From AG41 sp035943095 (GTDB lineage: Bacteria > Gemmatimonadota > Gemmatimonadetes > Gemmatimonadales > GWC2-71-9): a DNA stretch of 64,000 bases. This document shows, piece after piece, positions 41,019 to 48,186 of this stretch (positions within the stretch are counted from its first letter, which is position 1; each line of letters starts with the position of its first letter). Made by a program: the position numbers and the translations under genes. The DNA lies in assembly GCA_035943095.1 (NCBI GenBank), contig DASZCN010000114.1, positions 58,363-122,362 on the forward strand. The letters run 5' to 3'. Below the pieces are notes generated by a model. It saw nothing but the letters and a program-made list of their open reading frames with translations, was not told where the DNA came from and ran no database searches.

Positions 41019-42274
41019 GCCCTCACGGCCGCGCGCGGAGTCGCCTTCCCGCCGACCGGCTGCTGCGGGTCGGGCGACTGGGGCGTGGCGGCGCGCCCCG
41101 GGAGCGGGGCGGCCGTGCCGCGATAGTATTCGGCGGCGGCGGCCACACCGCTCCCCGGGGTGACCTGGATGCCGACGTCCCGCATCGCCATTTCCGCGCC
41201 GGCGATCGCGCCGAGCAGCATCAGCTCGTTCAGGTCTCCGAGGTGGCCGATGCGGAACAGCTTGCCCGCCATGCGGGCCAGACCAGCTCCGAGCGCGAGG
41301 TTGTAGCGTCGGTACGCGACGTCGATGACGTCGGCGCCGTTCGCACCCTCCGGGACCAGGATCGCGCTCACCGTGTCCGAATGCCATTTCGGGGCTCGGG
41401 CGCAGAGCTTCAACCCCCACGCGCGCACGGCGGCGCGCACACCCTCGGCCAACCGATGATGGCGGGCGAAGATGGTGTCGAGCCCTTCCTCGAACATGAT
41501 GGCGAGCGATTCCCGCAGTCCGTACAGCATGGGGATGGACGGTGTGTAGGGGAAGTAGCCGCTCGCGTTGGCCTTGAGCATGTCACCGAAATCGAAGAAC
41601 ACGCGGGGGCAGCGGGCGCTCTCACGAGCGGCGAGTGCCTTCGGGCTCGCGCACACGATGCCCAACCCGGCGGGCAGCATGAGCCCCTTCTGAGAACCGG
41701 TGATCGCGAGGTCGACCTTCCATTCGTCCATCCGGAAATCAATGGAGCCGATCGAGCTGACGCCGTCCACATAGAGCAGCGCGGGATGACGCGCGGCGTC
41801 CATCGCCGTTCGCACGGCGCCAATGTCGCTCGTGACACCGGTGGCCGTCTCATTATGCACGATCAGCACGCCCTTGATCTCATGGCTGTTGTCCTGCGAC
41901 AGGATCTCACCGATGCGATCGGCCGGAGCACCCTCGCCCCACTCCACGTCGACGATGTCCACGCGCAGGCCGTGGCGCTGCGCCAAGTCGATCCAGAGAT
42001 GACTGAACTGACCGTACCGCGGGGCGAGCACCCGGTCCCCCGGGGAGAGCGTGTTGACGAGGGCCGCTTCCCACCCGCCCGTGCCGGTGGCCGGGAAGAT
42101 GAAGGCCTGCCCTGTCGCGGTCTGGAAGACGCGCTTCAAGTCCCGAAATAGTGGAACAGCGAGCTCGGGAAACGCGGACGAGCGGTGATCCTCCATGGCG
42201 CGATTCATCGCGCGCAGGATTCGCTCGGGCACGTTGGTGGGGCCAGGGACGAACAGGAAATTGCGGCCGGGCAT
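41015..42274 (-). CDS. sgaA: Serine-glyoxylate aminotransferase
   Basis: A 419-residue PLP enzyme that converts serine plus glyoxylate to hydroxypyruvate plus glycine. NFLFVPGPTNVPERILRAMN, FPATGTGGWEAALVNTLSPG, RYGQFSHLWIDLAQRHGL and HNETATGVTSDIGAVR are the SgaA pattern. So is VDGVSSIGSIDFRMDEWKVD, and the PLP Lys is in GSQKGLMLPAGLG (about residue 196). It has a low-complexity Pro/Ala tail after VTPGSGVAAAAEYYRG. It is the first gene of the serine-cycle operon, behind a GAGGA and, further up, an intrinsic terminator hairpin at 42296. Confidence 0.94.
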   Translation of the reverse strand: MPGRNFLFVPGPTNVPERILRAMNRAMEDHRSSAFPELAVPLFRDLKRVFQTATGQAFIFPATGTGGWEAALVNTLSPGDRVLAPRYGQFSHLWIDLAQRHGLRVDIVDVEWGEGAPADRIGEILSQDNSHEIKGVLIVHNETATGVTSDIGAVRTAMDAARHPALLYVDGVSSIGSIDFRMDEWKVDLAITGSQKGLMLPAGLGIVCASPKALAARESARCPRVFFDFGDMLKANASGYFPYTPSIPMLYGLRESLAIMFEEGLDTIFARHHRLAEGVRAAVRAWGLKLCARAPKWHSDTVSAILVPEGANGADVIDVAYRRYNLALGAGLARMAGKLFRIGHLGDLNELMLLGAIAGAEMAMRDVGIQVTPGSGVAAAAEYYRGTAAPLPGRAATPQSPDPQQPVGGKATPRAAVRA

Positions 42275-42295
42275 AAGACACGTCCTCGAGAAAGG

Positions 42296-42330
42296 AGAAA
42301 AACAAAGCGAGAACCGCCGGCTCTCGCTTA
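42296..42330 (-). terminator. Rho-independent terminator/attenuator between recQ and sgaA
   Basis: On the minus strand an AAGCGAGA...TCTCGCTT stem with a Gly/Cys-rich loop is followed by TGTTTTTCTCC. It ends transcription from recQ and lies about 20 bases before the sgaA ribosome binding site, so the serine-cycle operon needs a promoter in the remaining space between 42331 and 42420, or transcripts read through the hairpin. Confidence 0.75.
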
Positions 42331-42422
42331 AGCTACTCGCGCTAACGTATTCCGCGACCCCGACGCCGCAACCACACGGATGGGTAGGAATCGCCCCGCC
42401 TAAGTTGAGGGGCAACAACTCA

Positions 42423-43583
42423 CTATCCGCACACGTCACAGCCAGCGCAGCCGGTGGCGCGCTCCCCGAAATACGCGAGCAGCGCGCCACGCCGGCACGC
42501 GCGGCTCTCCACGTAGCGGCGCATCTCCGTCGCGTGGTCACCCCACTCGAAGTCGGTCCGGCGCCACAGGACCACGCACTCGGCCTCGCGGCCGTCTCGG
42601 CCGGCCCGCCCCGCCTCCTGATAGTAGGACTCGAGCGTACGCGGCGGTCCCCAATGGAGCACGCGACGCACGTCGGCCTTGTCGATGCCCATGCCGAACG
42701 CGCTCGTCGCGACCACGACCGGGGCCCGGTCGGCGAGAAACGCACGCAGCACCCGCCGGCGGGTCGCCGCGCTCAAGCCTGCATGATATGGAGCAGCGCG
42801 AACTCCCATCCGCAACAAGGCCCGCGTGACGACCTCGGTCAAGCGGCGGGTCGGCGTGTACACGATGACGGAGCCGTCCACGACGCGAAGCAGCTCCCGG
42901 ATGCGGGCGAATCGCTCGTGGTCGTGCCGCACCTCCTCGACCCGAAATCGGAGGTTCGGGCGATCGAACGAGGTCACGACCACCTCGGCGTCGGGCATGC
43001 GGAGGACCCGGAGAATTTCGGCTCGGGTGGGCGGTGTCGCGCTGCCCGTGAGCGCGATCGTCACCGGGTCGCCGAGCAGGTAGCGAGAGCGGTCCAGTCG
43101 GCGATAGACCGGCCGGAATTCGTTCCCCCACTCGACAATGCAGTGCGCCTCGTCCACCGCGAGCAGCGACACGGCTCGACCGGCGTGGGTGAGCCGCCGC
43201 ACGAGGCTGTCCAGTCGCTCGGGCGCACAGTAGAGCAGCGTGAGACTTCCCGAGAGCGTGGCCTCGAGAATCGCGCGGCGGTCCTCGGGCGCGAGCAAGC
43301 TGTTCAGGAACGCCGCCGCGATACCTCGTCGCCTGAGAGCACCTACCTGGTCCTGCATGAGTGAGATCAGCGGTGAGATGACGAGCGTGAGCCCGCCCGC
43401 CATCAGCGCGGGGAGCTGGTAGCAAAGAGACTTACCCGCTCCAGTGGGAAGCACCGCCAGGACACTCCGACCCGCGAGGAGCGGTCCCACCACCTTGAGC
43501 TGATGGACCCGAAACGTGGCGTGCCCGAACCGCTCACTCAGGAGCACGCGCGCGCGAGCGAATCCGCCGCTGAACGGGGACAT
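42423..43583 (-). CDS. recQ: RecQ-type ATP-dependent DNA helicase, short form
   Basis: A 386-residue superfamily 2 helicase. Walker A is LPTGAGKSLCYQLPAL, motif II is AVDEAHCIVEWGNEFRP, motif III is ALTGSATPPTR, and motif VI is YYQEAGRAGRDGREAECVV. The RecQ zinc element is present at the very end (SRACRRGALLAYFGER and CAGCDVCG), and the protein stops there. The winged-helix part of the RQC region and the HRDC domain are missing; typical RecQ exceeds 600 residues. It should unwind DNA but without the usual duplex-recognition wing. Between strong hairpins on both sides, it is a separate transcription unit. Confidence 0.9.
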   Translation of the reverse strand: MSPFSGGFARARVLLSERFGHATFRVHQLKVVGPLLAGRSVLAVLPTGAGKSLCYQLPALMAGGLTLVISPLISLMQDQVGALRRRGIAAAFLNSLLAPEDRRAILEATLSGSLTLLYCAPERLDSLVRRLTHAGRAVSLLAVDEAHCIVEWGNEFRPVYRRLDRSRYLLGDPVTIALTGSATPPTRAEILRVLRMPDAEVVVTSFDRPNLRFRVEEVRHDHERFARIRELLRVVDGSVIVYTPTRRLTEVVTRALLRMGVRAAPYHAGLSAATRRRVLRAFLADRAPVVVATSAFGMGIDKADVRRVLHWGPPRTLESYYQEAGRAGRDGREAECVVLWRRTDFEWGDHATEMRRYVESRACRRGALLAYFGERATGCAGCDVCG

Positions 43584-43588
43584 GGAGC

Positions 43589-43625
43589 CTAAAGAAAACG
43601 GGCCCCGGCGAAAGGACGGGGCCCG
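43589..43625 (-). terminator. Rho-independent terminator upstream of recQ
   Basis: On the minus strand CGGGCCCCG-TCCTTTCG-CCGGGGCCCG is followed by TTTTCTTT. The stem is about 9-10 bp of nearly pure GC. It ends the GroES-like/zinc-ribbon transcript and lies only a few bases before the recQ ATG, so recQ may depend on partial readthrough. Confidence 0.9.
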
Positions 43626-43658
43626 AACTATGCGGAAGCGAACGAATCTATGCGGGAC

Positions 43659-43982
43659 CTAGGCGCGGTCGCTCCAGTCCACGGCGTAGGAGTTGCCGCA
43701 CTCGTGGCACTTCACTTCCTTCGGCTGCCCTCCGACGTGCTGGCGCTTGTGACACCCGGGACAGACCAGATGGGGCTCGTGGACCACGCTCCATGATTTG
43801 GGGCGATCCTTGCGGACTTCGAGGCTCTCTTTGGGAACGCGGAGCTCCACGTGGTGCACCTCGAGCACCACCCACGGTTGCCCGGACTCCTCCACGATGC
43901 GATACCAAGCGCCGCGGCGGAGGCCTTCCTTCTCTGCGCGATCTCCGCGGCTCCGTGCCCATCCGCTGTCGGTCCGACTCAT
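43659..43982 (-). CDS. Zinc-ribbon protein, WYR-V/CxxC family, copy C
   Basis: A 107-residue paralogue of the proteins at 7396, 8969 and 43979. GLRRGAWYRIVEE and KSWSVVHEP match the N-terminal domain. The zinc ribbon cysteines are at 74, 77, 92 and 95 (CPGC and CHEC), ending in VDWSDRA. It is coupled by ATGA to copy D upstream, and the two share 'CPGCH.RQH..G.PKE..C' with each other more closely than with copies A and B, suggesting a recent duplication. Function unknown. Confidence 0.83.
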   Translation of the reverse strand: MSRTDSGWARSRGDRAEKEGLRRGAWYRIVEESGQPWVVLEVHHVELRVPKESLEVRKDRPKSWSVVHEPHLVCPGCHKRQHVGGQPKEVKCHECGNSYAVDWSDRA

Positions 43983-44329
43983 GCGCGGTCACTCCAGTCC
44001 ACAGGATAGGTTTTGTGGCACTTCGGACACTCCGACTCCTTCGGACGGCCGCTCAAGTGCTGGCGCGTGTGGCAGCCGGGACAGACGAAATACATGCGAT
44101 GAGCCTCGTCGGCGCCCTGTGCGGGGGTGAGTCGAACCAGGCTCCAGGTCTTCGGCTGGCTGCGCCGAACGAGCAGGTGGTCACGTGTGATGCGGACGTG
44201 CACGTCGTTGACGTCGAGCAGCAACCAGCCTTCGCCCTGGTCATCCAGCACCTGGTACCACTCGCCCCGGCGCAGCCCCCGCTCCTCGGCGAACGCTCCG
44301 CTGCCGCGCGCCCACCCGATTGCGCTCAT
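43979..44329 (-). CDS. Zinc-ribbon protein, WYR-V/CxxC family, copy D
   Basis: A 116-residue paralogue with GLRRGEWYQVL near the N terminus, TWSLVRL in the middle and cysteines at 83, 86, 101 and 104 (CPGC, CPKC), ending VDWSDRA. The same cysteine positions occur in copies A and B. It starts 5 bp after the GroES-like gene and overlaps copy C, so the three are one operon. The GroES-like neighbour hints at a proteostasis or nascent-chain role, but nothing more direct is visible. Confidence 0.83.
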   Translation of the reverse strand: MSAIGWARGSGAFAEERGLRRGEWYQVLDDQGEGWLLLDVNDVHVRITRDHLLVRRSQPKTWSLVRLTPAQGADEAHRMYFVCPGCHTRQHLSGRPKESECPKCHKTYPVDWSDRA

Positions 44330-44334
44330 CAACC

Positions 44335-44721
44335 CTACGCCTGTTCCTCCGTGGCTCCGTCGCGGACGAGCACCAGGATCGCCGCTTGTGGCACCACGAG
44401 GTACCTGGCGCCGTCGAAGGTGATTTCCACCGCTGCCTTACGGAAAAACAGTGCATAGTCGCCCATGCGGGCCTGCATCGGCAGATACTTCACGTCGGGC
44501 CCGCGAATCTTCCACGGCTCGTCGTCCATGCTAGCGGGCTCGGTCGTCGGGGTGCCCGGGCCCGTTGCGACGACGCGGCCACCCTGCACCTGCCGCGCCT
44601 CCACTGCGGTCGGCGGCAGGTAGAGACCGACGTTCGTGCGCTCTTCCCCCTCCTCGGGGGCGATCAGCACACGGTCGCCCACGACGATCAGCCGTTTGGG
44701 CGAAGAAGGCTCATCCGGCAT
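44335..44721 (-). CDS. GroES/Cpn10-like protein
   Basis: A 128-residue protein with the GroES fold pattern. RLIVVGDRVLIAPEEGEERTN and the mobile-loop region GLYLPPTAVEARQVQ come first, GGRVVATGPG is the roof-hairpin turn, and MGDYALFFRKAAVEITFDGA with YLVVPQAAILVLV is the final barrel. It is longer than standard GroES (about 97) owing to an insert with EPASMDDEPWKIRG. No groEL lies beside it; instead two zinc-ribbon genes follow. It is probably an extra, specialised co-chaperonin. Confidence 0.85.
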   Translation of the reverse strand: MPDEPSSPKRLIVVGDRVLIAPEEGEERTNVGLYLPPTAVEARQVQGGRVVATGPGTPTTEPASMDDEPWKIRGPDVKYLPMQARMGDYALFFRKAAVEITFDGARYLVVPQAAILVLVRDGATEEQA

Positions 44722-44866
44722 GGGCACCAGTATACCACTTCGGTTCGACTGCAGGCGAGGCAGAAGGCTAGAGGAGTGGCGCAGTTCGGTCGTTTTGGCG
44801 GCTCCTTCGGGGATGGTGATGTAGATCACGCTCACAGGCGGAGCAGCACCTTAATAATGCGCCCCT

Positions 44867-44885
44867 GCCGCGGAGCTACCGCGGC
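44867..44885 (+). promoter_or_regulatory. Inverted repeat in the leader of the membrane/VWA operon
   Basis: GCCGCGG and CCGCGGC are separated by AGCTA, giving a 7-bp GC stem about 45 bases before the ATG at 44930, in the 208-bp region between divergent genes. It could be an operator or a 5' leader hairpin; no CIRCE-like element was found for the GroES-like gene on the other side. Confidence 0.55.
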
Positions 44886-44929
44886 CGCCCCATCCGCGTT
44901 CCCCCCCTTTTGGGAAGGGACTAAAGACA

Positions 44930-46159
44930 ATGCAAAGCCCGCTGCCCGCAGCCCAGACCGAACAGTGGAGCTGGATCCTCCAGACGGTATGGGGTTGGAT
45001 CTGGGGTGGCCTCTCCTGGATTCTCGTCTGGGAGTCGTTCCTCTTTCGGTTCGTGCTTACGGGCAGCTCGTTCTGGGAGGAGTTCTTCAAGTTCCTCTTC
45101 CTGTTCTTCCCCACGACGGTGCTGGTGGCGGGTGTGTGGGGGACGATGGTCTCGCTCTATACGATCCCGTTCCGTTCGGGGCGCGGGCGCTTCCTTGCGG
45201 CGCTGCTCATGTCGTGGTGGGACGTGGCGCGCATGGCGTGGTTCTATTGGTTCGGCCTCGTGCGATTCCTGGTCGTGTTTATCGGCTCGGTCTGGGGTCT
45301 GCTCCGGCTCGCCCTCAACATGATCTGGCGAACGCTTAAGAACGTGGTCACGTCGCCGTTCGCCATGCTCGATTCGACTTCACGGGAGGGGGGAGTTCCC
45401 TGGATCGCGTTCGTGCTCCTCGTGTTCTGGTCCGCGATCGAGGCCACGATCTTCACGTTCACGCTGCGGCCAACCATGGCCGAGCTCCTGGCGGACCTGA
45501 CGGGGTACGCGGTCAACCCGTTGGCGCTCGTCGTGCTCCTGTGGTTCTTCCTATTCATCATCATTGGCGGCAGCTTCGCGTGCATCCAGGTGCTGAACGA
45601 GGCGATCCGCACCCGTGCCATCGGGCAGATCGTGTCAATGGTCCTCGTCGAAGTCACGGTAGCCCTGTTCGAGGTGTTGTTTCTGTACCGCGAGCTGATC
45701 GACGCGATCACTCCCTGGCTCGCCCAGCAAGGATTTCAGCTCGGCATCGGTGGGACTCTGGGGTTGGCCTTCCTCGGCTGGGTGGGTGTGCGCGGCATGA
45801 CCTGGTTCCTGTTCGGGCGCTTCGGTACGCCGGCCCTCCTCTCGGTCCTCGGGCGCAAGGCGATGGAAGGCATCGGGGGGGGGGCCCCACTTGCCGCCGA
45901 TGCCGGGGCCGACGCGGAGCTTTGGCGCGGGCCCATCAACGCGCTTAAGGCGGAGCACGAATGGTTCAAGAAGGAGGCGCAACACTTGGTGGAGCTGCTT
46001 ACGCTGCCCGTGCTCCAGCTGCTCGCTGCCGGCTTCAATTTCGGCGTGGTCGCGATCCTCGGTAAGCCGCACTTCACGCTGCCGTTCCGGTCCCTCGATC
46101 AGGTGCTCGCGAGCACGCCGTTCGTCAGCACCAAGAGTGGCGAGGAGCGGACCGTATGA
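44930..46159 (+). CDS. Polytopic membrane protein of unknown function
   Basis: A 409-residue protein rich in Trp and Phe with about seven to eight membrane segments spread over residues 15-310. A soluble stretch follows (about 315-360, AADAGADAELWRGPINALKA, EHEWFKKEAQHL) and then a last hydrophobic region near 370-385. The N-terminal Trp-rich helix (WSWILQTVWGWIWGGLSWIL) is unusual. A run of ten G sits in the coding region near 45885. No transporter or enzyme family was recognised. It is coupled by ATGA to a VWA lipoprotein, so the two probably act together at the membrane. AAGGGA precedes the ATG. Confidence 0.8.
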   Translation: MQSPLPAAQTEQWSWILQTVWGWIWGGLSWILVWESFLFRFVLTGSSFWEEFFKFLFLFFPTTVLVAGVWGTMVSLYTIPFRSGRGRFLAALLMSWWDVARMAWFYWFGLVRFLVVFIGSVWGLLRLALNMIWRTLKNVVTSPFAMLDSTSREGGVPWIAFVLLVFWSAIEATIFTFTLRPTMAELLADLTGYAVNPLALVVLLWFFLFIIIGGSFACIQVLNEAIRTRAIGQIVSMVLVEVTVALFEVLFLYRELIDAITPWLAQQGFQLGIGGTLGLAFLGWVGVRGMTWFLFGRFGTPALLSVLGRKAMEGIGGGAPLAADAGADAELWRGPINALKAEHEWFKKEAQHLVELLTLPVLQLLAAGFNFGVVAILGKPHFTLPFRSLDQVLASTPFVSTKSGEERTV

Positions 46160-46905
46160 CGCGCCGAATCGCGGCGATGGTGTGCGCGCTGAGTCTCATC
46201 GCCTGCGCGCCATCGGAGCGCGCCGGCCCGCCCCGCTCGACCCTGGTCATCGGCCTCGACATCAGCGGCTCGTTCCGCCGTAACCCGGCGTTCGCTGGAG
46301 CGATCGACTTCGCGGCGATTTACATCTACGGTCACTTGAACGGCGTCGGAGGCCTCCCGCAGAACACGGCCATCTTCGTGGGCGAATTGGGGGGCGAACG
46401 GCCGGGCCAGGCCAAGGTGTTCCACCCCATTCAGGACCTCACCGGCCTTTCACCCGAGCAGATCGCCGCCAACCTCCGGGCGTGGTTCCCGCAGGAAGAC
46501 CCGATCACCGACTTCAATGCGTTCTTCCAGCGGGCGGCCACGCACGTCCGGCGCAATAACCTCGCCCTCGCGCCTTTGAACGTCGTCCTATTTTCGGACG
46601 GCGAGCCGGACTACCCCGGCCACATCACGGGCGACCAGAAATACACCAGCATCGACCTGAGCCCGCTCGAATACCTGGCGCGCAACGTCACCGTGCGGCT
46701 CCTCTACGCCTCCCCACCCATCGCCCAGCTGTGGGAGAAGAAGGTCCCGCGCAAGCGCGTGCGGCTCTGGACCCAGGACGCGGACGTCATGCGTGGTTGG
46801 CGGCGACACGTGGTCGAGGGCCTGCCGATGGCGAAGCAGGATTCCCTGTGGTCGTGGGTGCAGAACGTGGTGGACATGCGGGTGGCGCGCGAACGGGTGC
46901 TCTAA
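46156..46905 (+). CDS. Lipoprotein with von Willebrand A-like domain
   Basis: A 249-residue exported lipoprotein (lipobox SLIAC, Cys17). The VWA metal-ion-dependent adhesion motif is at residues 35-39, IGLDISGSF, with downstream VVLFSDGEPDYPGH carrying the conserved Asp-Gly turn. VWA domains bind protein ligands through a divalent metal. It is coupled to the polytopic membrane protein upstream; a metal-dependent binding partner or regulator is likely, but the ligand is unknown. It is followed by a repeat-derived hairpin and a convergent gene. Confidence 0.8.
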   Translation: MTRRIAAMVCALSLIACAPSERAGPPRSTLVIGLDISGSFRRNPAFAGAIDFAAIYIYGHLNGVGGLPQNTAIFVGELGGERPGQAKVFHPIQDLTGLSPEQIAANLRAWFPQEDPITDFNAFFQRAATHVRRNNLALAPLNVVLFSDGEPDYPGHITGDQKYTSIDLSPLEYLARNVTVRLLYASPPIAQLWEKKVPRKRVRLWTQDADVMRGWRRHVVEGLPMAKQDSLWSWVQNVVDMRVARERVL

Positions 46906-46912
46906 AAACAAA

Positions 46913-47018
46913 CAGGTTTGGGGAGGTTGTGGAGGTTGGTGGAGGCTAGGGGAGGTTGATCGCGGGCGGAACAGCCTCCCCCGTCCTTCACCAACCTCCC
47001 AAACCTCCTCCAACCTCG
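46913..47018. repeat. Purine-rich GGTTGG element forming imperfect inverted repeat
   Basis: The left arm GGTTTGGGGAGGTTGTGGAGG then GGTTGGTGGAGGCTAGGGGA pairs with ACCAACCTCCCAAACCTCC on the right. It lies between convergent genes, like the related element at 32851, and shares GGAGGCTAGGGGA with the one at 11064. Probable bidirectional terminator-like hairpin and mobile or expanding repeat. Confidence 0.8.
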
Positions 47019-47019
47019 C

Positions 47020-47457
47020 CTAGCCGCAGTAGCGGTCAAATGCCGTCGTCAAGTCCGCCGCAATGTCCCGGGCGTCCCGGCCCTCGATATTCTTCCGCTC
47101 CAGCATGAACACGAGCTCGCCGTCCTTGAACAGCGCCATCTGAGGCGACGACGGAGCGTATCCTGTGAAATAGCTTCGCGCGCGGGCGGTCGCGTCGGCG
47201 TCCTGTCCGGCGAACACGGTCAGCAGGCGATCGGGCCGGCGCGCGTGCTCGAGGGCGAGCGTGGCCGCCGGTCGGGCATTGCGCGCCGCGCACCCGCACA
47301 CCGAGTTCACCACGACGAGCGTCACCTCCTGGCTCACCCCAAGCGCGGCATCGACCTCCGCCGGGGTGCGGAGCTCCTGGAAGCCGATCCGAGTCAGCTC
47401 CTCACGCATCGGTTGGACGAGACGCGGGTCATATAACGGCACGTTGATACCGGCCAT
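47020..47457 (-). CDS. BrxA/BrxB-type bacilliredoxin
   Basis: A 145-residue thioredoxin-fold protein of the YphP/YqiW family. The active-site CGC is at Cys54-Cys56 in VVVNSVCGCAARNARP. Other family blocks are PVYDPRL-like VPLYDPRLVQPMREEL, YFTGYAPSSPQMALFKDGE and IEGRDARDIAADL. Bacilliredoxins remove bacillithiol from mixed disulfides in the cytosol, so the organism may make bacillithiol or a related thiol; no biosynthesis genes are in the window. Confidence 0.92.
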   Translation of the reverse strand: MAGINVPLYDPRLVQPMREELTRIGFQELRTPAEVDAALGVSQEVTLVVVNSVCGCAARNARPAATLALEHARRPDRLLTVFAGQDADATARARSYFTGYAPSSPQMALFKDGELVFMLERKNIEGRDARDIAADLTTAFDRYCG

Positions 47458-47517
47458 CTAGTCCTCATGCGAAAGTAGTCTTCGCAATATATACTGGCGC
47501 GACGGGGGCGAGCCGCG

Positions 47518-48186
47518 ATGCGCGTACTGATCGTCGAAGACGACGCCGAGCTGGCGGGGTTGTTACGGGATGGGCTGCGGGCCGAGCGCGTGGACCCGAC
47601 GCTGGCTGGGACGTGGGCGGAGGGTCTCGAGCGTGCCGGCCTCGCGAGCTTCGACGTGATCGTGCTGGATGTCCGCCTCCCGGGTGGCGACGGCTTCGCG
47701 CTCTGTGGGGAGCTGCGTCGTCGCGGCGTCACCACACCGGTGCTCATGTTGACGGCGCTCGACGCCGTGGACGATCGCGTGCGGGGGCTCGAGGTCGGCG
47801 CGGACGACTACGTCACGAAGCCGTTCGCCTTCCGGGAGTTGGTTGCCCGGCTGAAGGCCCTGGCACGGCGGCGGCCCGCCCTGGCGCCGGCGGTGTACCG
47901 CACTGCGGATCTGGAGGTCGATCTCGTGGCGCGGCACGTTCGTCGCGGAGGACGGGAGCTCAGTCTCTCCGCCAAGGAATTCGCCCTGCTCGAGCTATTT
48001 GTCAGCCATCCGGGGCAGGTTCTCGACCGCGCGACCATCACCGCCCACGTCTGGGACGACAATCACGATCCCTTCGCTAACCTGCTGGAGGTCCTGGTGC
48101 GACGGCTGCGGCGGAAGGTCGACGATGGGTTCGAGCCAAAGTTGATCACGACGCTTCGCGGCGCCGGCTATCGGTTCGGCGCGTGA
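47518..48186 (+). CDS. OmpR-family response regulator
   Basis: A 222-residue regulator. The receiver has the acidic pocket Glu7-Asp8-Asp9, phosphoacceptor Asp51 in VIVLDVRLPG and Lys101 in YVTKPF. The C-terminal winged helix ends with VRRLRRKVDDGFEPKLITTLRGAGYRFG. It overlaps the kinase gene (GTGA). The 60 bp upstream is shared with the divergent bacilliredoxin gene and contains TATACT. The nearest likely target is the RND efflux operon further on. Confidence 0.96.
   Translation: MRVLIVEDDAELAGLLRDGLRAERVDPTLAGTWAEGLERAGLASFDVIVLDVRLPGGDGFALCGELRRRGVTTPVLMLTALDAVDDRVRGLEVGADDYVTKPFAFRELVARLKALARRRPALAPAVYRTADLEVDLVARHVRRGGRELSLSAKEFALLELFVSHPGQVLDRATITAHVWDDNHDPFANLLEVLVRRLRRKVDDGFEPKLITTLRGAGYRFGA

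Noticed and set aside
45885..45894. Ten-G run in the membrane protein gene as a phase-variation switch (also 49227-49236 in the histidine kinase gene)
   Set aside because: At this base composition a few ten-base G or C runs are expected by chance in 64 kb; both frames are intact. Read-level variation would be needed to revive the idea.
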